A stretch of 64,000 bases of DNA from Moraxellaceae bacterium (lineage in GTDB: Bacteria; Pseudomonadota; Gammaproteobacteria; Pseudomonadales; Moraxellaceae), in assembly GCA_004173455.1 (NCBI GenBank), contig SECL01000016.1, forward strand, positions 1 through 64,000, written 5' to 3'. Below, one piece after another: positions 27,378 through 37,042 of the stretch. The position numbers were made by a program, and so were the translations under genes. Below the pieces are notes generated by a model. It saw nothing but the letters and a program-made list of their open reading frames with translations. It was not told the origin of the DNA and made no database searches. Position 1 is the stretch's first letter. Every line of letters starts with the position of its first letter.

Positions 27378-27977
27378 TCAGGAAAATGGATTGGGCACCG
27401 TATCAGTAGTGTCATGACGACGTATACCCCCGTCATACGGGTCAACGGGTTCAGGCGAAAGTTCTAACTGATCACCAGAATCATGGGATTTTACTTCATC
27501 CCAGACGTGTCCTGCCACATGTTCCGACAGTTCAACCGCCATTGGTGCATAAGGAGATAACAGTGACACCATTCTGGATTTTTGCCAGTACGGTGATTCG
27601 GCGACCCACGGCCCTAACAGCTGAACCGCAATCATTAAAATGAGCGAGCCTTTGGCAGCACCAAAGATACCCCCTGCGGCTTGTTCGGTCAGACCCAGAC
27701 GCAAGGCCTTGAGCAACCGGCGCAGGATATTTCCAATCAGCGCAGCAACAAAAAGCACCAGCGCAGCAATAGTGGCAAATGCAGCAATCTTCTGCACCAC
27801 CGGATCATGGGATAACACGGAAAAACTAGGGGAAATACTCGGTGCAAAACGACTGCCCAGCACTAGTGCCAGCAGCCAGCCGACCAGGCTGGTGAGGGAG
27901 CGAATCAGGCCACGTTGTAGCCCTGTCCAGGTTGCCCACATGATGATCACCACACTGGCGATATCCAGATAATTCAT
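27378..27977 (-). CDS. cvpA: CvpA family membrane protein
   Basis: Inner-membrane protein needed for colicin V production in E. coli and linked to envelope and purine-related phenotypes. The 199-residue protein has four hydrophobic segments, starting with MNYLDIASVVIIMWATWTGL, then LTSLVGWLLALVLGSRFA, and ALVLFVAALIGNILRRLLKA, consistent with the family, followed by a hydrophilic tail rich in Asp and Pro. It begins 6 bases after the pyrD stop and is clearly in the same operon. The cvpA-purF linkage is one of the most conserved in gammaproteobacteria. Confidence 0.92.
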   Translation of the reverse strand: MNYLDIASVVIIMWATWTGLQRGLIRSLTSLVGWLLALVLGSRFAPSISPSFSVLSHDPVVQKIAAFATIAALVLFVAALIGNILRRLLKALRLGLTEQAAGGIFGAAKGSLILMIAVQLLGPWVAESPYWQKSRMVSLLSPYAPMAVELSEHVAGHVWDEVKSHDSGDQLELSPEPVDPYDGGIRRHDTTDTVPNPFS

Positions 27978-27983
27978 AGTGTG

Positions 27984-29000
27984 TTAGCGCACTGCGTTGA
28001 CACAATCATTAATAAGGTCTGGACCTTGGTAAATCAAGCCACTGTACAATTGCACCAGAGATGCGCCAGCATCCATCTTGGCCTTAGCCTGATCACCGTT
28101 TAAAATTCCGCCTACCCCAATTAAGGGGATACGTCCCTGCAAATGCGCTGCAAATGCTGCCAAACATTCGGTACTACGTTCAAAAACCGGTGCACCTGAC
28201 AAACCACCTGCTTCATCGCCATGCAGCATTTCTTCAACGCCATCGCGAGACAAGGTGGTATTGGTGGTAATCAAGCCATCAATTTCAAAGCGAAGCAACT
28301 GCGCACTAATAAAGGCAATATCTTCCAGACTTAAATCCGGTGCTACTTTAAGTACCAGCGGTACATAATGACGGTGTTGAGCAGCCAGTGAAAGCTGTCG
28401 TTGTTTTAATTGCTGTAACAAATCAGTTAAGGCATCGCCGCTTTGCAGGCTACGCAGGCCTTTGGTATTGGGCGAAGAAATATTCACCGTGACATAGGAT
28501 GCATAGGGATAAACTTTATCTAGACAAATCAAATAATCATCAACGGCTTTTTCAACAGGGGTATCGGCATTTTTACCAATATTGATGCCCAGCACGCCTT
28601 TATATTTGGCAGCCTTGACATTTTCAACCAGCTTGTCCACGCCATCATTATTAAAACCCATACGGTTAATAATGGCTTCGGCCTGTGGCAGGCGAAACAA
28701 ACGCGGATGCACATTACCCGACTGCGGTCGTGGCGTAATGGTTCCGATTTCAATAAAACCAAAACCCAGTGCCGCGAGGCCATCAATATAATCGCCATTT
28801 TTATCCAGACCCGCAGCAAGTCCGACAGGATTATCAAAACGAATCCCCATACAGGTAACAGGCTGGTTAAATTTTGGATACAGGCGGGACAGCAAACCGG
28901 TTTTTTCGGCGAGCTTAAGGGAAGTCAATGTCGCGTTATGGGCACGTTCAGGGTCTAATGCAAACAGGGCTGGACGTGTAAACTGATAGAGCATGGACAA
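27984..29000 (-). CDS. pyrD: dihydroorotate dehydrogenase (quinone), class 2, PyrD
   Basis: Membrane-associated flavoprotein oxidising dihydroorotate to orotate in pyrimidine synthesis, passing electrons to quinone. The 338-residue class 2 protein has the N-terminal quinone-binding helix region ([18 protein letters not shown]), [53 protein letters not shown] with the catalytic Ser, and [28 protein letters not shown] near the end. First gene of pyrD-cvpA-purF, pairing a pyrimidine gene with a purine gene. gspM ends 168 bases upstream on the same strand. Confidence 0.97.
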   Translation of the reverse strand: MSMLYQFTRPALFALDPERAHNATLTSLKLAEKTGLLSRLYPKFNQPVTCMGIRFDNPVGLAAGLDKNGDYIDGLAALGFGFIEIGTITPRPQSGNVHPRLFRLPQAEAIINRMGFNNDGVDKLVENVKAAKYKGVLGINIGKNADTPVEKAVDDYLICLDKVYPYASYVTVNISSPNTKGLRSLQSGDALTDLLQQLKQRQLSLAAQHRHYVPLVLKVAPDLSLEDIAFISAQLLRFEIDGLITTNTTLSRDGVEEMLHGDEAGGLSGAPVFERSTECLAAFAAHLQGRIPLIGVGGILNGDQAKAKMDAGASLVQLYSGLIYQGPDLINDCVNAVR

Positions 29001-29168
29001 AATAAGCTGAATGCAATAAAGCGTAATTATAACTGTCTCGCCGTCCAGTTGCTACCGCTTGGTCTTAAACACTTGGCGAAAACCAGTCTATTTTAGAGAT
29101 TTGCGTGGCGAGCCGTACAATTCGCCAACGCAGACAGGCAGCAATGCCCTTTCATGAGTAAGATTTTT

Positions 29169-29657
29169 CTAAATTTGAGCCAATGAAGCTTTAAGCTGCA
29201 ACTCACCAGACGGGTTTTGGCTAATGTCCAGTTGCTGGATACTAATACCCTGCTCGGCCAAGCGTGAAAGCCAAGTTCCCAGCACTGCAAAACTTTGATG
29301 CACCACACTCACCTGCACCTGATCGCCCGCTGGCATTTGCGAAACAGTCAAACCCTGATTTTGTGCCGTGGTTTGAATAATCATGTTGAGCGGCATCTGA
29401 TCGCCTTGCGACTGGCGAATATGAGGTGCTTGCGAACGCATCCATAACAGCAATTCACGTTCTTCAGTGGCTTGGATCTGGGCTTTATCTGCTGCTTTAT
29501 GCAACGCCCAAATGCTATAACCCACCGTAACCACCACCACAAATACCGTCATGATGATTAGGGCAAAACGGTCACGGGGCGATAACTGATCCAGCCGTTG
29601 CTGTAACTGAGCGATGCGCTGATTAAAACGCTGATTAAAAGTAGCCGCCACACTCAT
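29169..29657 (-). CDS. gspM: type II secretion system protein GspM
   Basis: Small bitopic inner-membrane protein of the type II secretion assembly platform; it dimerises with GspL. The 162-residue sequence has a cytoplasmic N-terminus (FNQRFNQRIAQLQQRLDQLSPRDRFALI), one membrane segment (IIMTVFVVVVTVGYSIWALHKA) and a periplasmic ferredoxin-like domain ending with QGISIQQLDISQNPSGELQLKASL-type strands. It overlaps the end of gspL by 4 bases (ATGA). Similarity between GspM proteins is low, but order, topology and length support it. Confidence 0.88.
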   Translation of the reverse strand: MSVAATFNQRFNQRIAQLQQRLDQLSPRDRFALIIMTVFVVVVTVGYSIWALHKAADKAQIQATEERELLLWMRSQAPHIRQSQGDQMPLNMIIQTTAQNQGLTVSQMPAGDQVQVSVVHQSFAVLGTWLSRLAEQGISIQQLDISQNPSGELQLKASLAQI

Positions 29658-30850
29658 AGTTGCACCCGAATTAAACCTGATACCTGTCCACTAGCAGGAT
29701 TGACTGAGCCTAGCTCGGCATTTAAACCCTGATCACTCAACTGCGAACGCAAGGATTCCAGTGCAGGCAAGCCACTGGCAATAATGGTGAGTTCCAGTAC
29801 ATTGTCACGGTATTGCACCTGACTGGCTGGCAAATTGGCCTGTTGTAGCAATGGCCCTACCCGGCTGATCAGCGATAGCGCGGTCAAATCCATATTACTG
29901 TTGCTTTGAAGATGCGCCTCAAATTGCCGTTTTAAGTTCACAATCCGGCGTTCCTCTGGAAACCAGCTCTGGAACTGCTGCACCGCCATGGTATGGGTTT
30001 GTTCAGCAATTTTGTGATAGCGCCATGTCCGCACTCCGTCATAGACCATCTGAACCAGCAAGGTGGCTACCAGTACGGCGGCAATTGCTGGCCAATAGCC
30101 TGAAAGCTGGGCTTTGGCTTTTGGCAATACATTAAATGGATGACGGATATACTGGGCATCTGTCAATGGAGGGGGTGTGCTTTCCCACGCATAGATGCTC
30201 ACTGCTAATCCGGCAATCCCTTCAATAGCGCGTTGATCCTGTTCGTCAGGTTGCCCCCAGATATTGAGTTGTAGTAGGTCTGGCATATAGTCCAGCAAGA
30301 TAGGCAGGTCATCAGCGCAATAGGCCACATACTCACCCACCCGCAAAATGCGTTGTTGCTGATGAATAATCAACTGCGCTTCATGAAGCTGGGTGGGCGC
30401 TGGAACCAGTAAAAAATCGGGCAATAGCGCCTGAATACGCCACACACCTAGTGCCATAATATTTTGGTATTGGCCTACCAGACTGGCCGGTAGTGCCATG
30501 ATATTGACATGCTCACTGGCATCAACCAGACTTTTATCCAGAGGGTTTTGTCCGAGCTGACCTTGATCCAGTTGGTAATGTACCGCCAGTTGATCGACAG
30601 GAAGCAGTGCATATTCTTCCAGCAAATAACGCACACCCGTTGGCCCAAGCTGGCGCAACTGCTGGCGAGTCATAGGCTGACGTAAAATCTGGGTACTGCT
30701 GGTTGGAAAAAAGACGATTGCTTCTTTCTGTTGTTCCGTAGATGTGGCCTGAAGCAATTCATCCCAGTTGGCTGCAGTGTGCCAGACATCCGTGACATTA
30801 ACACGCCAGCGCCAGGCAGCATCGCCTTCTGGCATCCATAAATACAGCAT
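29654..30850 (-). CDS. gspL: type II secretion system protein GspL
   Basis: Inner-membrane platform component linking the cytoplasmic GspE ATPase to the pseudopilus machinery. The 398-residue protein has an actin-like cytoplasmic domain (MLYLWMPEGDAAWRWRVN through VRYLLEEYALLPVDQLAVHY and FLLVPAPTQLHEAQL), a single membrane segment (WPAIAAVLVATLLVQMVYDG near residue 255) and a periplasmic ferredoxin-like domain (ALSLISRVGPLLQQANLPAS). It forms a two-gene unit with gspM. In this family of bacteria the gsp genes are scattered rather than in one operon, so the others should lie elsewhere. Confidence 0.88.
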   Translation of the reverse strand: MLYLWMPEGDAAWRWRVNVTDVWHTAANWDELLQATSTEQQKEAIVFFPTSSTQILRQPMTRQQLRQLGPTGVRYLLEEYALLPVDQLAVHYQLDQGQLGQNPLDKSLVDASEHVNIMALPASLVGQYQNIMALGVWRIQALLPDFLLVPAPTQLHEAQLIIHQQQRILRVGEYVAYCADDLPILLDYMPDLLQLNIWGQPDEQDQRAIEGIAGLAVSIYAWESTPPPLTDAQYIRHPFNVLPKAKAQLSGYWPAIAAVLVATLLVQMVYDGVRTWRYHKIAEQTHTMAVQQFQSWFPEERRIVNLKRQFEAHLQSNSNMDLTALSLISRVGPLLQQANLPASQVQYRDNVLELTIIASGLPALESLRSQLSDQGLNAELGSVNPASGQVSGLIRVQL

Positions 30851-30992
30851 GGGTTCTTTTTCCCTGATTTTAATCGCGCAGTGGTTGTGTCAATTCATGA
30901 TGACAAGGTCTTGCCGCCATCATATAAAAACATGACTTATAAATCTATGCCAGCGCAAAAGATTATGGCGCAAGTGATCACTTAGGCTAAAT

Positions 30993-31445
30993 CTAGTTCA
31001 GTGGCACAATGCGGCCTTGTTCAACCGATAATCCATTTGCAATCACAGCCTGCTCATACACGCGTGCTTCGGCCAGCTCAAAGCTACGCGGCGGCTCACC
31101 CACCAGCAAGCCACCCAGATACGCCACAATATTCATGTGACAGATCACCACAATACACTGTCCTTGTTGCTCCGATAGCCAGTCCAGCGCCAGTGCTGCC
31201 TTGTCATCAGGTTTAATACCATCAAAAGTAATCACAGGAATGCTAGTGCAATAGGCATCAAATGCCTGTCGGGTTTGCTGGGCACGTACCAATGGACTAA
31301 CAACAAATAAATCCGGCTTGACCCTTTGCACAATGCGCCCAGCCGTAGAAGCCGCCTGTGCCCACCCCCGTGCTGTCAACTGACGCGCCGCATCAGAGGT
31401 GACTGGACTTTGCGCTTCACCATGTCGCATTAAAATCAGTTGCAT
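30993..31445 (-). CDS. sixA: phosphohistidine phosphatase SixA
   Basis: Histidine-phosphatase-family enzyme that removes phosphate from phosphohistidine in signalling proteins. The 150-residue protein begins MQLILMRHGEAQSP, with the catalytic RHG motif, then TARGWAQAASTAGRI and VVSPLVRAQQTRQ, and the second histidine in VVICHMNIVAYLGGLL. Length and motif order match SixA. It lies 51 bases downstream of gpsA on the same strand; a shared transcript is likely. Confidence 0.9.
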   Translation of the reverse strand: MQLILMRHGEAQSPVTSDAARQLTARGWAQAASTAGRIVQRVKPDLFVVSPLVRAQQTRQAFDAYCTSIPVITFDGIKPDDKAALALDWLSEQQGQCIVVICHMNIVAYLGGLLVGEPPRSFELAEARVYEQAVIANGLSVEQGRIVPLN

Positions 31446-31496
31446 TGCCTATTATTTCCAGTAAATCGTGTTGAATAATATGTGCCGCGTGCAGAT

Positions 31497-32570
31497 TTAA
31501 ACTTGTTCATGCGGCAGGACAAACTCTACATCACTACGATGACCATTTTGCATCAGAGACAGGGCGATACCCAAAGGTGGTTTTCCCTCAAAAATCACTT
31601 CATATAAGGCATTGGTAATCGGCATGTAAACATCCAGCAATTTGGACTGGGCACTCACCTGACGAATAGTGTTAATGCCTTCTGCGGTCTGGCCAAGGGC
31701 GGCCACGGCTTCTTCAAGATTTTTGCCTTGTCCCAGTGCATAACCAATCTGGTAATTACGACTAAGCGGACTGCTACAGGTAGCAAACAAATCACCCACG
31801 CCCGACAAGCCCAAAAAGGTAAGTGGATTGGCACCCAGTGTTACCGCAAAACGGCTCATTTCTGCCAGCGCACGCGTGAGCAGCATACTGCGGGTATTTT
31901 CCCCCACGTTGTAGGCGGCGCCCATGCCCATAGCTATGGCATAAATATTTTTTAGCGCACCACCCAGCTCTACGCCATGCACATCCGAACTGGCAAACAC
32001 CCGAAACAAGGCACTATGCAGTGCCATTTGTACCGCATTGCGCAAGGCTTCGCTGCTACTGGCAATCACGGTACCCGCTGGCATATTGGCCACAATTTCC
32101 TTCGCCAGATTCGGCCCGGATAACACCCCAAAAGGCACTTCCGGCAATTCCTGCTGAATAATATCGCTCATCAGGCAAAAGGTTTCTGCCTCAATGCCTT
32201 TGGTCAGTGACACAATCGCTTGACCCGTAATCATAGGCGCAATTTGTTTAAGCACATCACGATAGGAATGACTGGGAATAGCCACCAAAATAATATCGCG
32301 GTTTGGCACCACGTCTTGCAATCGACTGCTAAATTGCAGGGTTTCTTCCAGTTGAAAATCCGGCAAATAACGCATGTTACGTCCGGTTTGCTGCATGTCT
32401 TTTGCAGCATTTTCATCACGGATCCACATGCAGGTATCGCAGCCATTACGCGCTGCAAGGTTCGCCATTGCTGTGCCAAAACTGCCACCACCCAACACCG
32501 CCACCCGCAGTGGGGTAGCTGGTTTTTCACGTGGCGTAATTAAGTTTGAAAAATTAAAATTATTTGTCAT
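31497..32570 (-). CDS. gpsA: glycerol-3-phosphate dehydrogenase [NAD(P)+] GpsA
   Basis: Reduces dihydroxyacetone phosphate to sn-glycerol-3-phosphate for phospholipid synthesis. The 357-residue protein (ATG 32570) has a non-conserved N-terminal extension, then the Rossmann motif VAVLGGGSFGTAMANLAARN, LVAIPSHSYRDVL, VSLTKGIE, FGVLSGPNLAKEI, the catalytic Lys region VELGGALKNIYAIAMGM and GLSGVGDLFATCSS. An in-frame TTG 12 codons upstream is less likely. The ~30-residue N-terminal extension beyond E. coli GpsA is typical of Acinetobacter homologues. Confidence 0.95.
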   Translation of the reverse strand: MTNNFNFSNLITPREKPATPLRVAVLGGGSFGTAMANLAARNGCDTCMWIRDENAAKDMQQTGRNMRYLPDFQLEETLQFSSRLQDVVPNRDIILVAIPSHSYRDVLKQIAPMITGQAIVSLTKGIEAETFCLMSDIIQQELPEVPFGVLSGPNLAKEIVANMPAGTVIASSSEALRNAVQMALHSALFRVFASSDVHGVELGGALKNIYAIAMGMGAAYNVGENTRSMLLTRALAEMSRFAVTLGANPLTFLGLSGVGDLFATCSSPLSRNYQIGYALGQGKNLEEAVAALGQTAEGINTIRQVSAQSKLLDVYMPITNALYEVIFEGKPPLGIALSLMQNGHRSDVEFVLPHEQV

Positions 32571-32719
32571 AAAGGCTTCTACAAGTTCAACGTCCAGCGT
32601 ATGCAACGTTTATTTAAATTCAAATAAACACTAAGGTTCAATTCAGCAAATCGCCAGCGACATTTGCTGCGGAATCTGTCATTTGCAGAACCTCAGGTAT
32701 TATCGTCAATACAATCGTC

Positions 32720-33322
32720 TTATGGCAGGCTTACAGGCCAATCCTTTAGAAAATCATGCACTGGCAAGCGTTCTCGTGGTGCCAGTTGACGCGCTGCTGT
32801 GCCAATATAAATAAAGCCAGCCACCTCATCATCGTCTTTTAATCCTATTTTTTGCCTAAACAGCGCTGACTCAGCCATTTCCCCAGTACGCCATATTGCA
32901 GCATAACCTTGCGCATTCAGCATGAGCAGTAAGTTTTCAATGGCTGCACCCATACTCAGTACCTGCTCCACTTTAGGAACTTTAGGATGTGGTTGTGTTT
33001 TGATAATAGCCATCAGGATCAATGGCGCGCGCAAGGGTTGAGCCAGCACCCGCTCATGCCGGGTTGCATCAGCAACTCCAGATTCTTGCATACACTGCAA
33101 AAAAATTTGTCCCAGTGCTTCACGACCTTCGCCCTGTACCTGCAAAAATTGCCATGGGCGCAACCGGTGATGATCCGGTGCACTTAATGCGGCTTGTAAT
33201 GCCTGTTCAAGCTCGGCCTGCGTTGGTGCCGGTTCAACCAATTGGCCTACCGATTGCCGACTTTCAATACAAGCCAATAACTGCTGTGAAGTAAGCTGTT
33301 GTGAATCAGTCTGTTGCGTCAT
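32720..33322 (-). CDS. nitroreductase family flavoprotein
   Basis: FMN-dependent oxidoreductase of the nitroreductase fold, most like the short YdjA group. The 200-residue sequence shows LLACIESRQSVGQLVEPAP near the start (an R-x-S/T FMN-binding loop), ALSAPDHHRLRPWQFL with the conserved pattern S/A-P-x-H-x-R-P-W, MGAAIENLLLMLNAQGYAAIWRTG, and GFIYIGTAA near the end. Physiological substrate unknown. Single-gene unit between gpsA and phaC on the same strand. Confidence 0.88.
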   Translation of the reverse strand: MTQQTDSQQLTSQQLLACIESRQSVGQLVEPAPTQAELEQALQAALSAPDHHRLRPWQFLQVQGEGREALGQIFLQCMQESGVADATRHERVLAQPLRAPLILMAIIKTQPHPKVPKVEQVLSMGAAIENLLLMLNAQGYAAIWRTGEMAESALFRQKIGLKDDDEVAGFIYIGTAARQLAPRERLPVHDFLKDWPVSLP

Positions 33323-33449
33323 GGGTATTCCTCGTCATTCTTATGTACATATAATGAAAGGCTAAAAGCCAGATCGCCTAAGTCTTTTTTAAATGAGCTG
33401 GCGCCCAACACCTCATGGTCTAATGACCTCTTTCTCGAGCATCTTTTTG

Positions 33450-34691
33450 TTAGCCATCATTTTCTTGGACATCACTTTCTTTAATGCTATTTTCTGGAAT
33501 ACTGCTTTTTAAAACACTGCTTTCTAGCAGATCATGCCCAATAGACAGCGCCTCACCGGATCGGCGTTTTAGCCAGTCAGTCACAATAACCCACGTTGTT
33601 TTTACCGCCTGAGTTCCAGTAAACAATCCAGCATGGCCCCCCGGTACCACCTCAAAGCTTTTATCTAGCGACCCGACCACGGTCATGACCGGACTGGCTG
33701 CACCAATACTGGTAATGGCATCATTGTCCCCTGCAATCGCCAGCAAGGCACATTGAATGTTTTTAAAGCTAATTTGCTGGCCACCAATATGAAAATATCC
33801 ATGATTCATGCGGTTGGCCAAACCAAACTTTTCGATCATCTCGCGCATGGTAGCACCCGGATAATCTGGCATATTGGTAAACCATTCGTTCATGGTGGTA
33901 TAACGGCTGACATAATCCTGATTGCCGATATTACGAATCAAATCCAAATAACTGCTGAGCATAGCAGTGGGCTGAGTGAGCTGAAATCCTAAAGAAAGCA
34001 GCTTGCCATTCACATGAAACAGTCTGGAATCAAAATTATTCAAGTCCAATCTGGTGAGTCTACCTAGCATACCCGCAGGCACCGATAGCAATTGATACGC
34101 CTTGCCAATGGCACTACTCATCTGGTGCATATTGACAGGTGATGCAATGGTAACCAGATTTTTAACCTGATTTTTTCCTTCGGCGGCGGTATAAATCAAG
34201 GCTAGCAAACCGCCCATGCAATAACCTACAATACTAACCTGCGCCTGTCCGCTATGTTCACGAATGACAGCAATAGCTTTAGGAAACCAGTTCAGGGTAT
34301 AGGTTTCCAGTGACAAATAATTTTCGCTATTGCCCGGACGTCCCCAGTCAATCATATACACTGCAAACCCATGCGCCAGAAAATAGCGCACTAGTGATCG
34401 CTCAGTCATTAGGTCAAATACCCAACCATACACACCCAGTGGTGGCACGAGCACCACTGGAATAGCATAGCGATGCTGTGATACTGCCAGCGTATCGCCT
34501 TCCACCTGAACTCGTTGTTCGCTTAAGGGTGGATAATAATGCACAGAAAACAAACCCTCACGCAGAATCTGCTGGCGAGTGCTTTTATTCTGCAACAAAT
34601 AGCGATGGCGTGCAAAACGGCGGCCGGCTGAATGCTTAAACGCAGCCTTAGCGTATTCAACAAAAGGCAAACGTGGGAAATGAAATGCCAT
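33450..34691 (-). CDS. phaC: PhaC-like poly(3-hydroxyalkanoate) synthase / alpha-beta hydrolase
   Basis: Alpha/beta-hydrolase-fold enzyme predicted to polymerise hydroxyacyl-CoA into storage polyester. The 413-residue protein has VVLVPPLGVYGWVFDL, FAVYMIDWGRPG, the lipase-like box VGYCMGGLL with Cys as nucleophile (diagnostic of PHA synthases), an Asp in AIAGDNDAITS, and a His in VPGGHAGLFTG. Size is closer to PhaC subunits of class III/IV enzymes than to the ~600-residue class I form. No PhaE, PhaR, phaA, phaB or phasin gene lies nearby, so partner and substrate are unclear. The final ~25 residues form a degenerate Ser/Glu/Lys repeat (SSVLKSSIPENSIKESD). Confidence 0.82.
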   Translation of the reverse strand: MAFHFPRLPFVEYAKAAFKHSAGRRFARHRYLLQNKSTRQQILREGLFSVHYYPPLSEQRVQVEGDTLAVSQHRYAIPVVLVPPLGVYGWVFDLMTERSLVRYFLAHGFAVYMIDWGRPGNSENYLSLETYTLNWFPKAIAVIREHSGQAQVSIVGYCMGGLLALIYTAAEGKNQVKNLVTIASPVNMHQMSSAIGKAYQLLSVPAGMLGRLTRLDLNNFDSRLFHVNGKLLSLGFQLTQPTAMLSSYLDLIRNIGNQDYVSRYTTMNEWFTNMPDYPGATMREMIEKFGLANRMNHGYFHIGGQQISFKNIQCALLAIAGDNDAITSIGAASPVMTVVGSLDKSFEVVPGGHAGLFTGTQAVKTTWVIVTDWLKRRSGEALSIGHDLLESSVLKSSIPENSIKESDVQENDG

Positions 34692-34948
34692 GCAGTAATG
34701 TCTCGTCAGACCCTGAAGCCAAAAAGCTTCGCTAGATTAGCAAGTTTACAATCTTTAGGCGAATAGTCTATGAGCTATGTCACTACAAATGCATGAGTAA
34801 ACCACCATAAATACTAAGAATAAAGCAATGACTTAACCCAAAGCACACAGTTTGGCAAACGAAGTGTTATCGACCCTTAGGTTGGATATACCCATAATCA
34901 TTCTCAAATTTAAGATGCATTTTTTAAGATAATTTCTGGAGCCAAACA

Positions 34949-35317
34949 ATGATAAAGCAGTTTATCCCACTAGCAACACTTGCTCTGACCGGCCTGATCC
35001 TGACCGGTTGTGCCACCACTCCCAATGCAACTACTGCCATTCAGCGTGAAAATAACCAGTTTGATGTCACTGGGCTGGGTAAATCCAAAACCCTTGCCGT
35101 CAACAATGCGGCTAATGCAGCCAACAAAACCTGTCGTAGCAGTACACCCGTGGTGGTCAATCAGGATATCAAATATAACGGTGTGGTTAGTGAACAAACA
35201 GGTCGCATTATCGAACAAGCGGCCAGTGTCATTGGCGTGTTAAGCGGCTCAAAAAGTAATTCTATTAGCCGTGATGACGACTATGAAGCCACTTTAACTT
35301 TTTACTGTAAAAAATAA
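34949..35317 (+). CDS. small lipoprotein of unknown function
   Basis: A 122-residue lipoprotein. A lysine-containing N-terminus is followed by a hydrophobic stretch and the lipobox LTGC, with lipidated Cys near residue 21. The mature part (FDVTGLGKSKTLAVNNAANAANKTC) resembles short envelope lipoproteins in which an initial Ala-rich helix precedes a two-cysteine beta domain; Cys in NKTCRSS and a second in TFYCKK could form a disulfide. SD CTGGAG precedes the ATG. Expressed alone, with a strong downstream terminator. No function is suggested by its neighbours. Confidence 0.8.
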   Translation: MIKQFIPLATLALTGLILTGCATTPNATTAIQRENNQFDVTGLGKSKTLAVNNAANAANKTCRSSTPVVVNQDIKYNGVVSEQTGRIIEQAASVIGVLSGSKSNSISRDDDYEATLTFYCKK

Positions 35318-35367
35318 ATGAGTTATTTAATTTTTATTTAAACCTATCGCAATCAATGCCATCCAAT

Positions 35368-35398
35368 AAAAAAGTCAGCGAATAAGGCTGACTTTTTT
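35368..35398. terminator. bidirectional terminator between lipoprotein gene and rhlB
   Basis: Perfect 12-base stem AAAAAAGTCAGC / GCTGACTTTTTT with a 7-base loop, between convergent genes. Confidence 0.92.
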
Positions 35399-35447
35399 AT
35401 TGGCCGAAAGCTTAAACTATTGACATCGCTTGTTTAAGTTTTCTATC

Positions 35448-36599
35448 TTAACGATAACCGTCAAGACGTTGTAGCGGAAGCTTCTGGCCAATGGCTTTTT
35501 CCAAATCCGCCAATAAAAACGCATCATCTTCACTGGCAAAACTAATACTAATACCACTTTCGCCTGCACGACCTGTACGACCAATCCGGTGTACATAATC
35601 CTCGGCATGCTCAGGCAGGGTATAATTCACTACATGGCTTACCCCATCCACATGAATACCACGACCAGCCACATCGGTTGCAATTAGAATCTGAATTTTG
35701 CCCTGTTTAAACTGATCCAGTGTTTTGATGCGTTTATCCTGTGCAATTTCACCTGACAAGATACCCACACTATAGTTTTGTTTTTTCAAGCGATCATACA
35801 GCTTACGTACCTGATCACGGCGATTGGCAAAAATCATTACCTTATCAATGGGTTCCTGCGCCAAAAGCTCTTTGAGTAGACGTTCTTTTTCCTGATTACC
35901 CACAATATAAACGCGCTGCTCTACCCGCTCGCTAGTCTTTTGTTCTGGCTCAATTTCAACTGTAATGGGTTCAAATAACCATTGCTGCGCCAGATTTAAA
36001 ACATCATAGCTAAAAGTGGCCGAAAACAATAAGGTTTGACGATTTTCCTTAGGTGGCGCCTGACGCAAAATACGCTTAATAGATGGAATAAAACCCATAT
36101 CCAGCAAACGGTCTGCTTCATCGATGACCACAAACTCAAGGCGATCCAGCCAAACTTCTTTTTGATCCATAAAATCCATCAGGCGACCGGGCGTTGCCAC
36201 CAGAATATCAACAAAACTTCTGTCCAGCCCTTTCCGTTGCAGGTCATAGTCTACGCCGCCCAGCAATGTCACAATGCTCAGGTTGGTATGCTTGCACAAT
36301 GCCTTGGCATCGCTTTCAATTTGCAATGCCAGCTCACGGGTCGGTGCCATAATCAAAGCACGCGGCTCACCACGGTAACGCTGCTCTTCAATCGGGTGAT
36401 TCAGCAGATCATTCAGCACGCTAATTAAAAACGCTGCGGTTTTTCCAGTGCCAGTCTGGGCACGTCCAATGGCATCATGTCCTGCCAGCGTATAGCGTAA
36501 AATCTTTTGCTGAATCGGAGTCATGTGATCATAACCAAGATCATCAATGGCACGACGCAAGGAAGGATGCAAATTAACCGCGTCGAAGCTTGAACTCAT
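35448..36599 (-). CDS. rhlB: DEAD-box RNA helicase, RhlB type
   Basis: ATP-dependent RNA helicase that unwinds structured RNA, in RhlB as part of the RNA degradosome. From ATG 36599 the protein is 383 residues, with every core motif: Q motif TPIQQKIL, Walker A AQTGTGKTAAF, PTRELALQ, ATPGRLMDF, VIDEADRLLDMGF, FSATFS, ATDVAGRGIHVDGVSHVVNY and HRIGRTGRAG. The short C-terminal tail lacks a long basic extension. GAAAGG before 36599 supports this start over an in-frame codon 16 residues upstream. RhlB versus other DEAD-box subfamilies is judged from overall resemblance. The cold-shock gene lies next upstream, with its own terminator. Confidence 0.9.
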   Translation of the reverse strand: MSSSFDAVNLHPSLRRAIDDLGYDHMTPIQQKILRYTLAGHDAIGRAQTGTGKTAAFLISVLNDLLNHPIEEQRYRGEPRALIMAPTRELALQIESDAKALCKHTNLSIVTLLGGVDYDLQRKGLDRSFVDILVATPGRLMDFMDQKEVWLDRLEFVVIDEADRLLDMGFIPSIKRILRQAPPKENRQTLLFSATFSYDVLNLAQQWLFEPITVEIEPEQKTSERVEQRVYIVGNQEKERLLKELLAQEPIDKVMIFANRRDQVRKLYDRLKKQNYSVGILSGEIAQDKRIKTLDQFKQGKIQILIATDVAGRGIHVDGVSHVVNYTLPEHAEDYVHRIGRTGRAGESGISISFASEDDAFLLADLEKAIGQKLPLQRLDGYR

Positions 36600-36667
36600 A
36601 CGAACCTTTCTTTTATCAAATATCAAATCAAATAACGGGTCAATCATGTCATGATTTTGTTTAACCC

Positions 36668-36703
36668 AAAAAAATACGTCCCAGCACTAATGCATGGGAC
36701 GTA
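36668..36703 (-). terminator. cold-shock gene terminator
   Basis: On the minus strand TACGTCCCA pairs with TGGGACGTA (perfect 9 bases, 11-base loop) and is followed by seven T. It separates csp from rhlB. A second small hairpin (GCAACA-ATAA-TGTTGC, about 36777-36792) lies between it and the csp stop. Confidence 0.88.
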
Positions 36704-36829
36704 CATTCTAGCGGTATTTAATGAACATGAAAACATGTCGGCAAAAAATACGCTATTTAACGCCAGACCAGTCATGCAACAATAATGTTGCAACAGACCA
36801 GCCTGTGCATTAATGCTTTTTCAGCAAAA

Positions 36830-37042
36830 TTAGTCTAAAGGCTGAACTTCTTCAGCTTGAAAACCTTTTTGACCTTTTACAACGGTGAATTCAACGCGCT
36901 GACCATCACGCAGAGTGCGGTGACCGTCGCCTTGAATCGCACGGAAGTGAACGAATACATCGTCACCGCCATTGCGCTGAATAAAGCCAAAACCTTTAGT
37001 ATCATTAAACCACTTTACAACACCTTGCTCGCGCGCTGACAT
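36830..37042 (-). CDS. csp: cold-shock domain protein (CspA family)
   Basis: A 70-residue single-stranded nucleic acid chaperone. The RNP1 motif KGFGFIQ and RNP2 motif VFVHF are present, starting from [15 protein letters not shown], as in CspA/CspE proteins. GAGGAT 6-7 bases before the ATG supports the start. A leader of roughly 100-150 bases is plausible, as in cold-shock genes, but I could not place its promoter or find the E. coli cold-box sequence, so cold induction is not established. Confidence 0.95.
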   Translation of the reverse strand: MSAREQGVVKWFNDTKGFGFIQRNGGDDVFVHFRAIQGDGHRTLRDGQRVEFTVVKGQKGFQAEEVQPLD

